DNA of 64,000 nucleotides from contig NZ_CP118108.1 in NCBI RefSeq assembly GCF_028747985.1, positions 3,849,501-3,913,500 of the forward strand. Reading direction: 5' to 3'. Of this stretch, positions 52,151 to 60,016 are shown piece by piece. The number at the start of each line of letters is the position of its first letter. Positions within the stretch are counted from its first letter, which is position 1. Made by a program: the position numbers and the translations under genes. The notes under the pieces were generated by a model. That model did not search any database and had not been told where the DNA came from. It saw only the letters and a list, made by a program, of their open reading frames with translations. Source of the stretch: Paenibacillus urinalis. Its GTDB lineage: Bacteria; Bacillota; Bacilli; Paenibacillales; Paenibacillaceae.

Positions 52151-53836
52151 TTATAGGGTGGCCTCCTTCTCAGCCGCTACATGATATTCATACCCCTGCT
52201 CAATAAGAAACATTTGTCTCTTTAACGCAAAATCCTGTTCTCTTGAATCCTTGGATACCAAGGTATAGAAATAAGCTTTATTGGCCCCTTCCTTGGGACG
52301 CAAAATTCTCCCAAGACGCTGTGCTTCTTCCTGTCGTGACCCATAGCTTCCCGATACCTCAATCGCAAGCGCAGCATCAGGTAGATCGACGGCAAAGTTA
52401 GCGACCTTCGAGACAATCAGCGTAGTAATCTTTTTCTTGCGAAAATCGGCAAACAGGCGGTTTCTTTCCTGCTGAGAGGTTGCACCTGTTATAATCGGCA
52501 CCTGTAATTCTTCAGCAAGCAGCTTCAGCTGGCCTACGTATTGGCCAATAATGAGTGCCGGCAGATCCGGATGACTGTCAAGCAATCGCTTCACTACTGG
52601 GAGCTTAGCAGGATTCTCAGAGGCCAGTCTAAATTTCTGCCTTGGTTCGGCATACAAGTATTTTTGCTTCAGCTCCTCCTCCATAGGTACACGAATCTCT
52701 CTGCAGTCCACCTCAGCAATCCAGCCTTGCAGCTCCAGCTCTTTCCAGGGCATGTCATAACGTTTGGGGCCGATAAGTGAAAATACATCCTGCTCACAGC
52801 CGTCCTCACGGACCAAAGTGGCAGTGAGACCAAGTCTTCTCGTAGCCTGGATGTCAGCTGTAGCCCGAAATACAGGGGCAGGAAGTAAATGCACCTCATC
52901 ATATATGATGAGCCCCCAGCTGCGCTCTCCGAACAATTTCATATGTGTAAATTCATCCTTTTGGTTTTTACGATGAGTCATAATTTGATAGGTTGCCACA
53001 GTAACGGGCCTTACTTCCTTCGTCTGCCCGGAGTATTCGCCTACAGAGGCTTCCGGAATTGTCGTCTTCTCATTAATCTCCCTGATCCACTGTCTAACAG
53101 AGGTCGTGTTGGAGGTCAGAATGAGCACCTCACATTGCAGTCGTTCCATCACAGCGATTCCGATAATCGTCTTGCCCGCGCCACAAGGGAGTACGAGTAC
53201 TCCACTTCCTCCAAGTCCGTCTGATCCTTCAAAGGCGTTTGCCGCTTCCATCTGATAGTCCCGAAGTTGAAATTCCTGGGTCCCCTTGCCCTGCTCTATT
53301 GATTTCCACGAGAAGGCAAGTGGACTTCCATGCTTATACCCCGCCTGGTCCATAACAGGATATCCGATACGAATGAGCTGCTGTTTAATTAGCCCGCGAT
53401 CCTTCGCAGGTATTAGAAGCTTCGTATCGGTTAATCGCTCAAAAGAATACGAGGATAGCGCCTTATGTGACTGAATTTGGTCAATCCATTTGGCCTCTTC
53501 GCTTACAAGTATGCATTCTCCAGTCTCATCATCCGATTGAAGCTTTAACTTCCCATACTTTTCTACAATTCCGCGAACATCCTGAATCAGTGACGCAGGA
53601 ACATTCCACCTGGACACCATCACAAGGCTCTCAATAATATCGTCAGCACTGTACCCCATAGCTGCAGCACTCCACAGGGTGAGTGGGGTCATTTTATATG
53701 TATGAAAAGCAGGAGGACTCTTCACCAGTTCCGCATAGGGTGCAATTTGTTCTCTAGCGGTCTCATAGCTTGGATGGCCTGTTTCAAGTAATATCGTAAA
53801 ATCCCGCTGCACAATACAAGCTTTGTCTGTGTTCAT
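52151..53836 (-). CDS. XPB-type superfamily 2 DNA helicase
   Basis: A 561-aa helicase. Damage-recognition-like N-terminal part, then LRDYQMEAANAF, Walker A VLPCGAGKTIIG, IIYDEVHLLPA (DEVH), TATLVREDG with the RED motif typical of XPB, and QRLGRILRPKEG (motif VI). XPB unwinds or twists DNA in eukaryotic nucleotide excision repair and transcription initiation; bacterial roles are little known. ATG 53836 has AAGGAG 7 nt upstream, removing 11 residues of the longer ORF. Its partner gene follows with a 1-nt gap. Confidence 0.9.
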   Translation of the reverse strand: MNTDKACIVQRDFTILLETGHPSYETAREQIAPYAELVKSPPAFHTYKMTPLTLWSAAAMGYSADDIIESLVMVSRWNVPASLIQDVRGIVEKYGKLKLQSDDETGECILVSEEAKWIDQIQSHKALSSYSFERLTDTKLLIPAKDRGLIKQQLIRIGYPVMDQAGYKHGSPLAFSWKSIEQGKGTQEFQLRDYQMEAANAFEGSDGLGGSGVLVLPCGAGKTIIGIAVMERLQCEVLILTSNTTSVRQWIREINEKTTIPEASVGEYSGQTKEVRPVTVATYQIMTHRKNQKDEFTHMKLFGERSWGLIIYDEVHLLPAPVFRATADIQATRRLGLTATLVREDGCEQDVFSLIGPKRYDMPWKELELQGWIAEVDCREIRVPMEEELKQKYLYAEPRQKFRLASENPAKLPVVKRLLDSHPDLPALIIGQYVGQLKLLAEELQVPIITGATSQQERNRLFADFRKKKITTLIVSKVANFAVDLPDAALAIEVSGSYGSRQEEAQRLGRILRPKEGANKAYFYTLVSKDSREQDFALKRQMFLIEQGYEYHVAAEKEATL

Positions 53837-53859
53837 ATCTCTTCTCCTTCCAAAGAAAG

Positions 53860-53895
53860 AAAAGTCCAATTTCGCATGGGCGAAAATGAACTTTT
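53860..53895 (-). terminator. terminator after the CBS-domain gene
   Basis: AAAAGTCCAATTTCGC and GCGAAAATGAACTTTT form a 16-bp stem with two mismatches and a 4-nt loop; on the - strand a T-rich CTTTTCTTTCTTT follows. It ends just before the helicase ribosome binding site. Confidence 0.7.
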
Positions 53896-53925
53896 CTGGT
53901 ACATTTCATGCAAGTGGATGCTGGA

Positions 53926-54360
53926 TCAATGTAAATGCTCCGAAATTTGCGTCAATGCCTCCCCGGCATTATCAGCAAGCAGATGAGTGACCGCCAAATC
54001 ACCCAAAGAGACGATCCCTATCAGCTGATCCCCTTCGATGACGGGAACTCTGCGAATCTGGTATTTAGCCATCAGCTCAGCTGCTTCATCTGCTGTGGTA
54101 TCCTTCGTCACGGTATGAACCTTCTTCGTCATGACCTCTTCAACACCGGTTGACCCGGAATGCTTGCCCGCATACCCTCGGAGCACAAGATCGCGGTCTG
54201 TTACGACACCAACCAGCTTAGAGCTGCTCTCCGTTTCTACGATCGGAATAAAGCCTGTATCTTGATCCTTCATCCTCACGGCTACATCATAAATATGTTT
54301 ATCTGCCGAAACCGTCGCTACTCCGGTAGACATCACTTCTGACACCAATTTCTTCGTCAT
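53926..54360 (-). CDS. two-CBS-domain protein
   Basis: A 144-aa protein made of two CBS domains (VSEVMSTGVATVSADKHIYDVAVRM...GVVTDRDLVLR and VEEVMTKKVHTVTKDTTADEAAELM...GIVSLGDLAV). Such stand-alone pairs bind adenosyl nucleotides and sense energy state or c-di-AMP; the ligand is unknown. The C-terminus has a short helix. AGGAGG lies 7 nt before ATG 54360 and borders a strong hairpin in the leader. Confidence 0.9.
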   Translation of the reverse strand: MTKKLVSEVMSTGVATVSADKHIYDVAVRMKDQDTGFIPIVETESSSKLVGVVTDRDLVLRGYAGKHSGSTGVEEVMTKKVHTVTKDTTADEAAELMAKYQIRRVPVIEGDQLIGIVSLGDLAVTHLLADNAGEALTQISEHLH

Positions 54361-54370
54361 CCGAAGACCT

Positions 54371-54409
54371 CCTAATCATGAAATTTAAGCCTTTCATTTC
54401 ATCATTAGG
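54371..54409 (-). promoter_or_regulatory. leader hairpin overlapping the ribosome binding site of the CBS gene
   Basis: CCTAATCATGAAAT (54371-54384) and ATTTCATCATTAGG (54396-54409) pair over 14 bp with one mismatch. On the - strand transcript the 3' arm ends in ATTAGG, which shares three bases with the AGGAGG at 54368-54373. Folding would partly hide the ribosome binding site. Confidence 0.55.
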
Positions 54410-54422
54410 TTAACCCGATTAG

Positions 54423-54448
54423 GCTAAAGGTATTATGAAATTGATTCA
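54423..54448. repeat. second copy of the 26-bp intergenic repeat
   Basis: All 26 bases are identical to 36241-36266. As in the first copy, on the - strand it lies 11-16 nt after a stop codon, here that of the M20 peptidase. The matching left arm of the first locus is absent. Confidence 0.85.
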
Positions 54449-54459
54449 CTTATTAAACA

Positions 54460-55650
54460 TTATGCATGCACAGTTGATGTAATATACTCTTCAGCATAGC
54501 TTTTTGTCATTTGTATGAATAATAGCATGGCATCGAGCATGGCCTGCTCGTCAAAATCAAACTTGGGATGGTGATGCGGATAGATCGCTCCGGTATTATC
54601 ATTGCCCGCACCTACAAACATGAAGCAGCCCGGAATCTCCTGCAAATAATAAGCAAAATCCTCAGCCGGCATCAGTTTTGGCGTTACACGCACTCGATCT
54701 GCACCAAATGCCTTCGTTGCTGTATCAAAAAAACGGGCCGCTTCCTTGTCATCATTAACGACAGGCGGGTATCCCATCACATAATTGATGTTATAGGCGG
54801 CTCCATATGCAGAAGCTACCTGCCCTGTAAGCTGATGAACACGTTCCTTCATTACATAACGTGTCTCCTCATCAAAAGTACGAACCGTACCGCTGATTGT
54901 AAAGTTCTCTGCAATTACATTCTGTGCAGAGCCGCCTTTAATTGTCCCTATTGTTAATACTGCAGGCTGAAGCGGATCTACGGATCGACTGACAACACTT
55001 TGCATCTGGAGCACAAGTGAAGCCCCGGCTACAATGCTGTCAATACTGGTATGGGGCATTCCGCCATGCCCGCCTTTACCTGTTAATTCTATATAAAAGT
55101 CGTCCGCCGCGGCCATCATTGCTCCAGGAGTGCTGGCATATTGGCCGAGTGGAATTGGTGTCCATAAATGAATACCGTAAATCACATCGACATCCGTTAA
55201 GGCTCCGTCCGCTATCACTTTTGCCGCTCCTCCAGGAAGAAGCTCCTCGGCAGGCTGGAACAAAAACCGCACTTCGCCAATAAAATCCTCTCTGTGCTCG
55301 CTCATATATCCTGCAGTAGCCAGCAGGGTTGCCATATGTCCATCATGACCGCAAGCATGCATTGCTCCGTCTACTTGGGACTTATAAGAAGTCTCTTTCT
55401 CATCCTGAATAGGGAGTGCATCCATATCTGCACGAAGCATAATGACAGGCCCTGGTTCATTCGTGTGCAGAATGCCGATTACACCGTGTCCACCCACATT
55501 TTTCACAACCTTAAGACCAAAGGATTCAAGCTGCTCGGCAATAAATCTTGACGTATTCACTTCATGAAAGGAAAGCTCTGGATTCTGGTGAAGATAACGT
55601 CTCCACACAATCATTTGGTCAAGCCACTCGTCTAAACTGCGCTCTCTCAT
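54460..55650 (-). CDS. M20 family amidohydrolase/carboxypeptidase
   Basis: A 396-aa metal-dependent hydrolase of the N-acyl amino acid amidohydrolase type. Motifs: RRYLHQNPELSFHE, MLRADMDALPI (metal Asp), MHACGHDGHMATLL (metal Cys/His), LFQPAEE (catalytic Glu), GGHGGMPH and MPAEDFAYYLQ. The substrate is unknown; paralogs act on N-acetyl-diaminopimelate or N-acyl amino acids. It is monocistronic, divergent from the yugN-ftsW pair. Confidence 0.93.
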   Translation of the reverse strand: MRERSLDEWLDQMIVWRRYLHQNPELSFHEVNTSRFIAEQLESFGLKVVKNVGGHGVIGILHTNEPGPVIMLRADMDALPIQDEKETSYKSQVDGAMHACGHDGHMATLLATAGYMSEHREDFIGEVRFLFQPAEELLPGGAAKVIADGALTDVDVIYGIHLWTPIPLGQYASTPGAMMAAADDFYIELTGKGGHGGMPHTSIDSIVAGASLVLQMQSVVSRSVDPLQPAVLTIGTIKGGSAQNVIAENFTISGTVRTFDEETRYVMKERVHQLTGQVASAYGAAYNINYVMGYPPVVNDDKEAARFFDTATKAFGADRVRVTPKLMPAEDFAYYLQEIPGCFMFVGAGNDNTGAIYPHHHPKFDFDEQAMLDAMLLFIQMTKSYAEEYITSTVHA

Positions 55651-55814
55651 AAAACGCTCTCCACCCCTTCTAATGTTTTCCTATCATTGTAACAGAAATT
55701 ATGCTTAAACGATATGAAATGGCAGGTTATGGAAAGCTTGCACATGCTGAGGAAACATACTATCATGATATTTGTGAACACAAAGGAGCATTGTATAAGG
55801 AGGGTTCATCTTCT

Positions 55815-56162
55815 ATGATATTTGAGAACACGGGCTTGGACGGTCTCAAAAGCGATCTTGCGTACTTAGATGAAAGCGCGGAAAAGGCTGGCTTTGTTCG
55901 TTGGCAATGGGAATACTACCGTGCTACATACGACTACAAAATTGAAGATAGCAAATCAAAAAATGAATATTTCTTACGTATTAACACGCGTGTAATCGAG
56001 GGCAAGCTGGAGAAACCAGACACCATTTTATCTGTAGAAGCTGTATATATCGGAAGGGCAACTTTTCCTCACGGACTGGAATACGAAAGTGAAATTCCTA
56101 CGCCTGTGATGAACGTTGCTAACGAGAAGATTAAGCAGCTCAAGGAACTGCTTGAAGCGTAA
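55815..56162 (+). CDS. YugN-like family protein
   Basis: A 115-aa protein: MIFENTGLDGLKSDLAYLDESAEKAGFVRWQWEYYRATYDYKIE is typical of YugN-like proteins, function unknown. A longer ORF reaches 55701, but ATG 55815 has AAGGAGG 11 nt upstream and gives the family N-terminus. It is 13 nt before ftsW and probably co-transcribed. Confidence 0.85.
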   Translation: MIFENTGLDGLKSDLAYLDESAEKAGFVRWQWEYYRATYDYKIEDSKSKNEYFLRINTRVIEGKLEKPDTILSVEAVYIGRATFPHGLEYESEIPTPVMNVANEKIKQLKELLEA

Positions 56163-56175
56163 TCAGGAACAGCCT

Positions 56176-57447
56176 ATGAAGACCAAAGAAACAAGGCCAG
56201 TGCGAAGAGGTATGCCTGACTTTCAGTTACTCATCCTCACCTTGTTATTAGTAGGCTTTGGATTGATCATGGTTTACAGCTCGAGCGCAAGCATAGCCCT
56301 CGTCTCAGAAGATTACAACAATGATGCTCTTTATTTCACCAAGCGACAAGTGGTCTTTGCGATCCTCGGAGTTATTGGCATGTTTGTTGCCATGAACATT
56401 CCTTTTGCAAAGTACAAGCAATTATATATACCATTGTTTCTGCTAACTATCATATTACTGTTAGCTGTGTTAGTTGTAGGTGTGGAAATTAACAATGCGA
56501 AGAGTTGGTTCTCTCTGGGCCCAATGAATCTTCAGCCTTCTGAAATCGCCAAGATTTCTCTCATTTTGTATCTCTCGGCGCTGATCACCAAGAAGGGGGA
56601 GCGGTTCCGCGATCTGCGAACCGGTTATATTCCGGTCATGATTATTGTCGGCTTTGTCGCCGGACTGATCATGCTGCAGCCTGACTTTGGTACAACCTTC
56701 ATTCTAGTCGCTACCTGCGGCCTTATTATCTATGCAGGCGGCGCAAGTATGAAGCATATTATGGGTTCAATAGGACTCCTAGTTGTCGGAGCAGGCATTG
56801 TCATCGGGGCAAAATATCTTATCGACTTAATGACAGGCAGTACATCCGGCAATTCCGGCAGTTATCAGCTCGCCCGGTTTACATCATTCCTGAACCCGTT
56901 CTCTGATCCTACGAATTCATCCTACAACCTGCTTCACTCCTTGACTGCAATTGGACAAGGCGGGCTGACGGGGACTGGCATTGGTCAAGGCGTGATTAAG
57001 CTGCACTATTTACCGAATGCCTTTAATGACTTTATATTTGCCGTTATCGGAGAGGAATTAGGTCTGATCGGAACGATATTGTTCCTTGGGGTTTATGTCT
57101 ACTTTATCTGGCGCGGCTTTATTATTGCACTTCGCTGCAAAGACTCCTTCGGGACTCTAGTCGGCGTCGGTATTATGGGGCTAATCGCCATCCAGGCCTT
57201 CATTAATATCGGCGGGGTAACACAGACTATCCCTGTAACTGGAGTTACCCTTCCATTCATCAGTTATGGAGGTACGTCGCTGCTGATTACGATGGCCAGC
57301 ATTGGTATTATGCTTAGTATCTCCCGAGAGAATAATCTTGATCAGCCGCAGGAAAGGGTCAAGTCCGTTCGCACCATAACAGAGGAGCAGCGCACCTCGC
57401 CTGCTCTCGTTAATCGCAAAGCTCAGAAGAGAACAACATCGAAATAA
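56176..57447 (+). CDS. ftsW: FtsW/RodA/SpoVE family peptidoglycan glycosyltransferase
   Basis: A 423-aa SEDS protein with ten predicted membrane segments. It polymerises lipid II glycan strands together with a class B PBP. Signatures: VYSSSASIA, LGPMNLQPSEIAKISLILYLSA, LIMLQPDFGTT (with the catalytic Asp region), the long extracellular loop YNLLHSLTAIGQGGLTGTGIGQG and the C-terminal TLPFISYGGTSLL. FtsW versus SpoVE cannot be separated by eye; the nearby ylaN supports FtsW. ATG 56176 has AGGA 7 nt upstream. Confidence 0.93.
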   Translation: MKTKETRPVRRGMPDFQLLILTLLLVGFGLIMVYSSSASIALVSEDYNNDALYFTKRQVVFAILGVIGMFVAMNIPFAKYKQLYIPLFLLTIILLLAVLVVGVEINNAKSWFSLGPMNLQPSEIAKISLILYLSALITKKGERFRDLRTGYIPVMIIVGFVAGLIMLQPDFGTTFILVATCGLIIYAGGASMKHIMGSIGLLVVGAGIVIGAKYLIDLMTGSTSGNSGSYQLARFTSFLNPFSDPTNSSYNLLHSLTAIGQGGLTGTGIGQGVIKLHYLPNAFNDFIFAVIGEELGLIGTILFLGVYVYFIWRGFIIALRCKDSFGTLVGVGIMGLIAIQAFINIGGVTQTIPVTGVTLPFISYGGTSLLITMASIGIMLSISRENNLDQPQERVKSVRTITEEQRTSPALVNRKAQKRTTSK

Positions 57448-57463
57448 GTGTTGTAATAACGAC

Positions 57464-57502
57464 AAGAGGACAGTTTGGTCACATTGACCAAACTGTCCTC
57501 TT
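57464..57502. terminator. perfect 18-bp hairpin after ftsW
   Basis: AAGAGGACAGTTTGGTCA and TGACCAAACTGTCCTCTT form an uninterrupted 18-bp stem with a 3-nt loop. The T-tract is weak on both strands. It lies between convergent ftsW and the Asp23 gene. Confidence 0.7.
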
Positions 57503-57565
57503 CTGTCATTATCCGATTCCATTGCAGAAGATCAGAAAGCTGCCATTTTCATTACTGTAACAGAC

Positions 57566-57928
57566 TTACTGCTCATCTCCCTTGAATGACACGCCTTCGA
57601 CTTTCACATTCACTTCAACTACCCGCAGCCCTGTCATACTCTCTACGGCTACACGTACGTTCTGCTGAAGCATCCGGGACACCTCGTGAATTGGTGTTTC
57701 ATACAGGACGATAATTCTTAGATCAATTGCCGCCTCTGTGGATCCAACCTCCACGGTTACACCCTTCTGTACATTCTTACCGCTGAGGCGCTTGGCCCAG
57801 CCTTCGGACAACCCTCCGGACATTGCTGCAATTCCCGGAGTTTCGAGTGCCGCAAGACCAGCAATTTTAGCTACAACATCATTAGAGATACGTATGTTGC
57901 CTGTTTCGATTTCGAGCTGTTCTGCCAT
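57566..57928 (-). CDS. Asp23/Gls24 family envelope stress protein
   Basis: A 120-aa Asp23 protein: GNIRISNDVVAKIAGLAALETPGIAAM, KGVTVEVGSTEAAIDLRIIVLYETPIHEV and VNVKVEGVSF. Members bind the membrane through AmaP or act on envelope and lipid homeostasis (YloU, YqhY). ATG 57928 has AAAGGAGG 7 nt upstream. The yloU copy normally just before yloV is absent from this window, so this may be the only nearby member. Confidence 0.9.
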   Translation of the reverse strand: MAEQLEIETGNIRISNDVVAKIAGLAALETPGIAAMSGGLSEGWAKRLSGKNVQKGVTVEVGSTEAAIDLRIIVLYETPIHEVSRMLQQNVRVAVESMTGLRVVEVNVKVEGVSFKGDEQ

Positions 57929-58091
57929 GCCGAATCCTCCTTTGGCTTCATTACCCATATTTTAAAGCCTTTCACCCCTAAAAAGCAAATCTATATATCT
58001 AATCACTTACATAGCAAAGCCTGCTCATATTTTAGTTGAATGAGGGGATATTATAACAAGTATGTTTCTGTTCTATCAGGGGGCGATCTTT

Positions 58092-59153
58092 ATGAACAAA
58101 TTGACTTCAGTCTTGCTCATCCTTACCTTCTGTTTAAGCGCTGCAGCACATTATCTGCACCTTGATCCGCTTATACAGTTTATCCTATCTTCGATTGCCG
58201 TCATCTTCGTAGCTGCTTTTTTAGGAAAAGCAACCGAAAGCGTGGCGCACTATGCAGGGGAGCGGCTCGGCGGATTTCTCAATGCAACATTCGGAAATGC
58301 TGCAGAGCTCATCATTGCGATTTTCCTCGTTCGGGAAGGTCTGTATGATATGGTAAAAGCAAGCTTGACCGGCTCTATCATCGGGAATCTTCTGCTTGTG
58401 CTTGGACTCAGCATATTCCTCGGGGGTTTGAAATACAAAACACAGAACTTTAATGAATCGCTCGCCGGGATGAACGGCTCTCTCATGACCGTTGCCGTTA
58501 TCGCCTTGTTCGTCCCAGCCGTCTTTCTTAACACCCATACGATTACAGAAAATCAGACGAAAACCTTAAGCTTGCTCGTGGCCGGCATCCTGATTGTATC
58601 CTATCTAGCCTGGATTCTGTTCTCCATGGTCACTCACAAGGACCTTCTGACGGATTACTCGGACGGGGCTGAGCCCGATCATGGTGAAAAGCCCAAATGG
58701 TCCAAGACACGTTCGATTATCTATCTTGTTGCTGCTACCGTAATGGTTGCCTTTGTCAGTGAATGGCTTGTCGGAACGCTGGAGTCGCTTACGACTCAAT
58801 TCGGTTTCAGTGAAGTATTCGTAGGAGCCTTTCTTGTCGCCATTATCGGAAATGCCGCCGAGCATAGTGCTGCTGTCCTGCTTGCCATGAAGAACAAAAT
58901 AGGCGCAGCTGTAGAAATTGCCGTTGGCAGCAGCCTGCAGATCGCCTTGTTCGTTGCTCCCATTCTCGTATTTGTGAGCTTCTTCTCCGGTAATACAATG
59001 GATATCGTTTTCACCACTATTGAACTTGCTGCCATTGCAGTTGCCGTGTTCATATCCAAATCCATCACGCAGGACGGTTCCACGAACTGGTATGAGGGAC
59101 TGCTTCTCATGGCGGTATATTGTATTCTCGGCGTCTCCTTTTTTCTTATCTGA
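58092..59153 (+). CDS. cax: Ca2+/H+ antiporter (CaxA/YfkE type)
   Basis: A 353-aa membrane antiporter with 11 segments. The two alpha repeats are clear: GGFLNATFGNAAELIIAIF and GAFLVAIIGNAAEHSAAVLLA, each with the Glu that binds Ca2+. It exports Ca2+ in exchange for protons. ATG 58092 has GGGGG 8 nt upstream; the ORF extension to 58062 lacks a site. With the P-type Ca2+-ATPase at 41.7-44.5 kb this is the second calcium exporter in the window. Confidence 0.93.
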   Translation: MNKLTSVLLILTFCLSAAAHYLHLDPLIQFILSSIAVIFVAAFLGKATESVAHYAGERLGGFLNATFGNAAELIIAIFLVREGLYDMVKASLTGSIIGNLLLVLGLSIFLGGLKYKTQNFNESLAGMNGSLMTVAVIALFVPAVFLNTHTITENQTKTLSLLVAGILIVSYLAWILFSMVTHKDLLTDYSDGAEPDHGEKPKWSKTRSIIYLVAATVMVAFVSEWLVGTLESLTTQFGFSEVFVGAFLVAIIGNAAEHSAAVLLAMKNKIGAAVEIAVGSSLQIALFVAPILVFVSFFSGNTMDIVFTTIELAAIAVAVFISKSITQDGSTNWYEGLLLMAVYCILGVSFFLI

Positions 59154-59185
59154 CCGCTGACCGCTATAGTCTAAAAAACACACGA

Positions 59186-59215
59186 AAAAAGCATGCATCT
59201 CTCCATGCATGCTTC
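59186..59215. terminator. bidirectional terminator, cax / ylaN
   Basis: AAGCATGCAT and ATGCATGCTT form a 10-bp stem with a CTCTCC loop, with A/T tracts on both sides, between convergent genes. Confidence 0.8.
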
Positions 59216-59232
59216 TATAAATGACCTTGCGC

Positions 59233-59529
59233 TTACTCCAGATTCCCTTTATTATTCAGCGCTTCATAGAGAACGGCTAAATTACGTTCAAGGTTATTCA
59301 CCAGCTGCTTGCCTGTTTCCGCTGGAAGAAGTCCTGCACGAACAGCAAAATCAACTTCTTTGGAGAATCCAAATACTTGAGTATCTAATACTTCCTCATA
59401 GAGAGGGCAGTAACGTGTTGCTAGGTTCTCCATCTGTACTTGAATAAGCTTTTTTATTTTATCTGCATCTTCTTCAAGAAGACTCATCGCTTTAGAATTC
59501 AGTTGTTCTTGCAGATTTGATGAAGTCAT
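59233..59529 (-). CDS. ylaN: YlaN family protein
   Basis: A 98-aa helical protein with the YlaN (DUF1507) pattern [39 protein letters not shown] and [10 protein letters not shown]. In B. subtilis and S. aureus YlaN binds iron and interacts with Fur; it is essential under low iron. GGGGGAAG lies 5 nt before ATG 59529. It is near ftsW, as in Bacillus. Confidence 0.92.
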   Translation of the reverse strand: MTSSNLQEQLNSKAMSLLEEDADKIKKLIQVQMENLATRYCPLYEEVLDTQVFGFSKEVDFAVRAGLLPAETGKQLVNNLERNLAVLYEALNNKGNLE

Positions 59530-59613
59530 GCACTCTTCCCCCCTATGTCCAGAATCTTGTACGACAATATATCATTAATATTAGACGAAAACCACGCTCA
59601 AGACAAGAACCTG

Positions 59614-59652
59614 CTAAAAAAAGCACCTTTACCATCAAGGTAAAGGTGCTTT
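59614..59652 (-). terminator. terminator after the HPr-like gene
   Basis: AAAGCACCTTTACC (59620-59633) pairs perfectly with GGTAAAGGTGCTTT (59639-59652); on the - strand TTTTTTAGC follows. Confidence 0.88.
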
Positions 59653-59670
59653 CAATTGCTGCATAAGCTG

Positions 59671-59916
59671 TTATTCGGCTGCTATTACCACCGTCAAACC
59701 ATGCTTAGCAAAGACTTCAGAGATTTCACGTTTCGCTTCATCGGCATCCGGTCCATGAACATGAAGTTCATAAGTCTTATTGCCCACTAGCGTAGTAAAC
59801 AATCCAAGAATGCTTTTTACATCAATGTACTTGCTGTCTGAGTGAAGTACGATAGAAGAAGTGAACTTACTCGCAGTTTGAGCAATTTCTACAACCGCTG
59901 CATTGTTACTCGACAT
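59671..59916 (-). CDS. HPr-like protein without the phosphorylatable histidine
   Basis: An 81-aa protein aligning with HPr from helix 1 onwards: IAQTASKFTSSIVL corresponds to LVQTASKY, IDVKSILGL to VNLKSIMGV (the regulatory Ser46 site, here Ser35), and DADEAKREISEVFAKHGL to the C-terminal helix. The first beta strand and the IHARPA segment are missing; Asn4 falls at His15. It therefore cannot carry sugar phosphotransfer, but the HPr-kinase serine context is kept, as in Crh. It is monocistronic, with its own ribosome binding site (GGAGGGATTCCT) and terminator. Crh-like CcpA co-regulation is the leading guess. Confidence 0.82.
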   Translation of the reverse strand: MSSNNAAVVEIAQTASKFTSSIVLHSDSKYIDVKSILGLFTTLVGNKTYELHVHGPDADEAKREISEVFAKHGLTVVIAAE

Positions 59917-60016
59917 AGGAATCCCTCCGTCTAATATCAGATCTCTAATGTAATATAACCAGCTTTATGATACATTGAATCCGCTTTCTTAGCAACTGAT
60001 TTTTCCATTACATCCA

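Noticed and set aside
58221..59210. Several long - strand ORFs (up to 201 aa) opposite cax
   Set aside because: They are antisense to a well-supported antiporter gene and show no domain or start signals.
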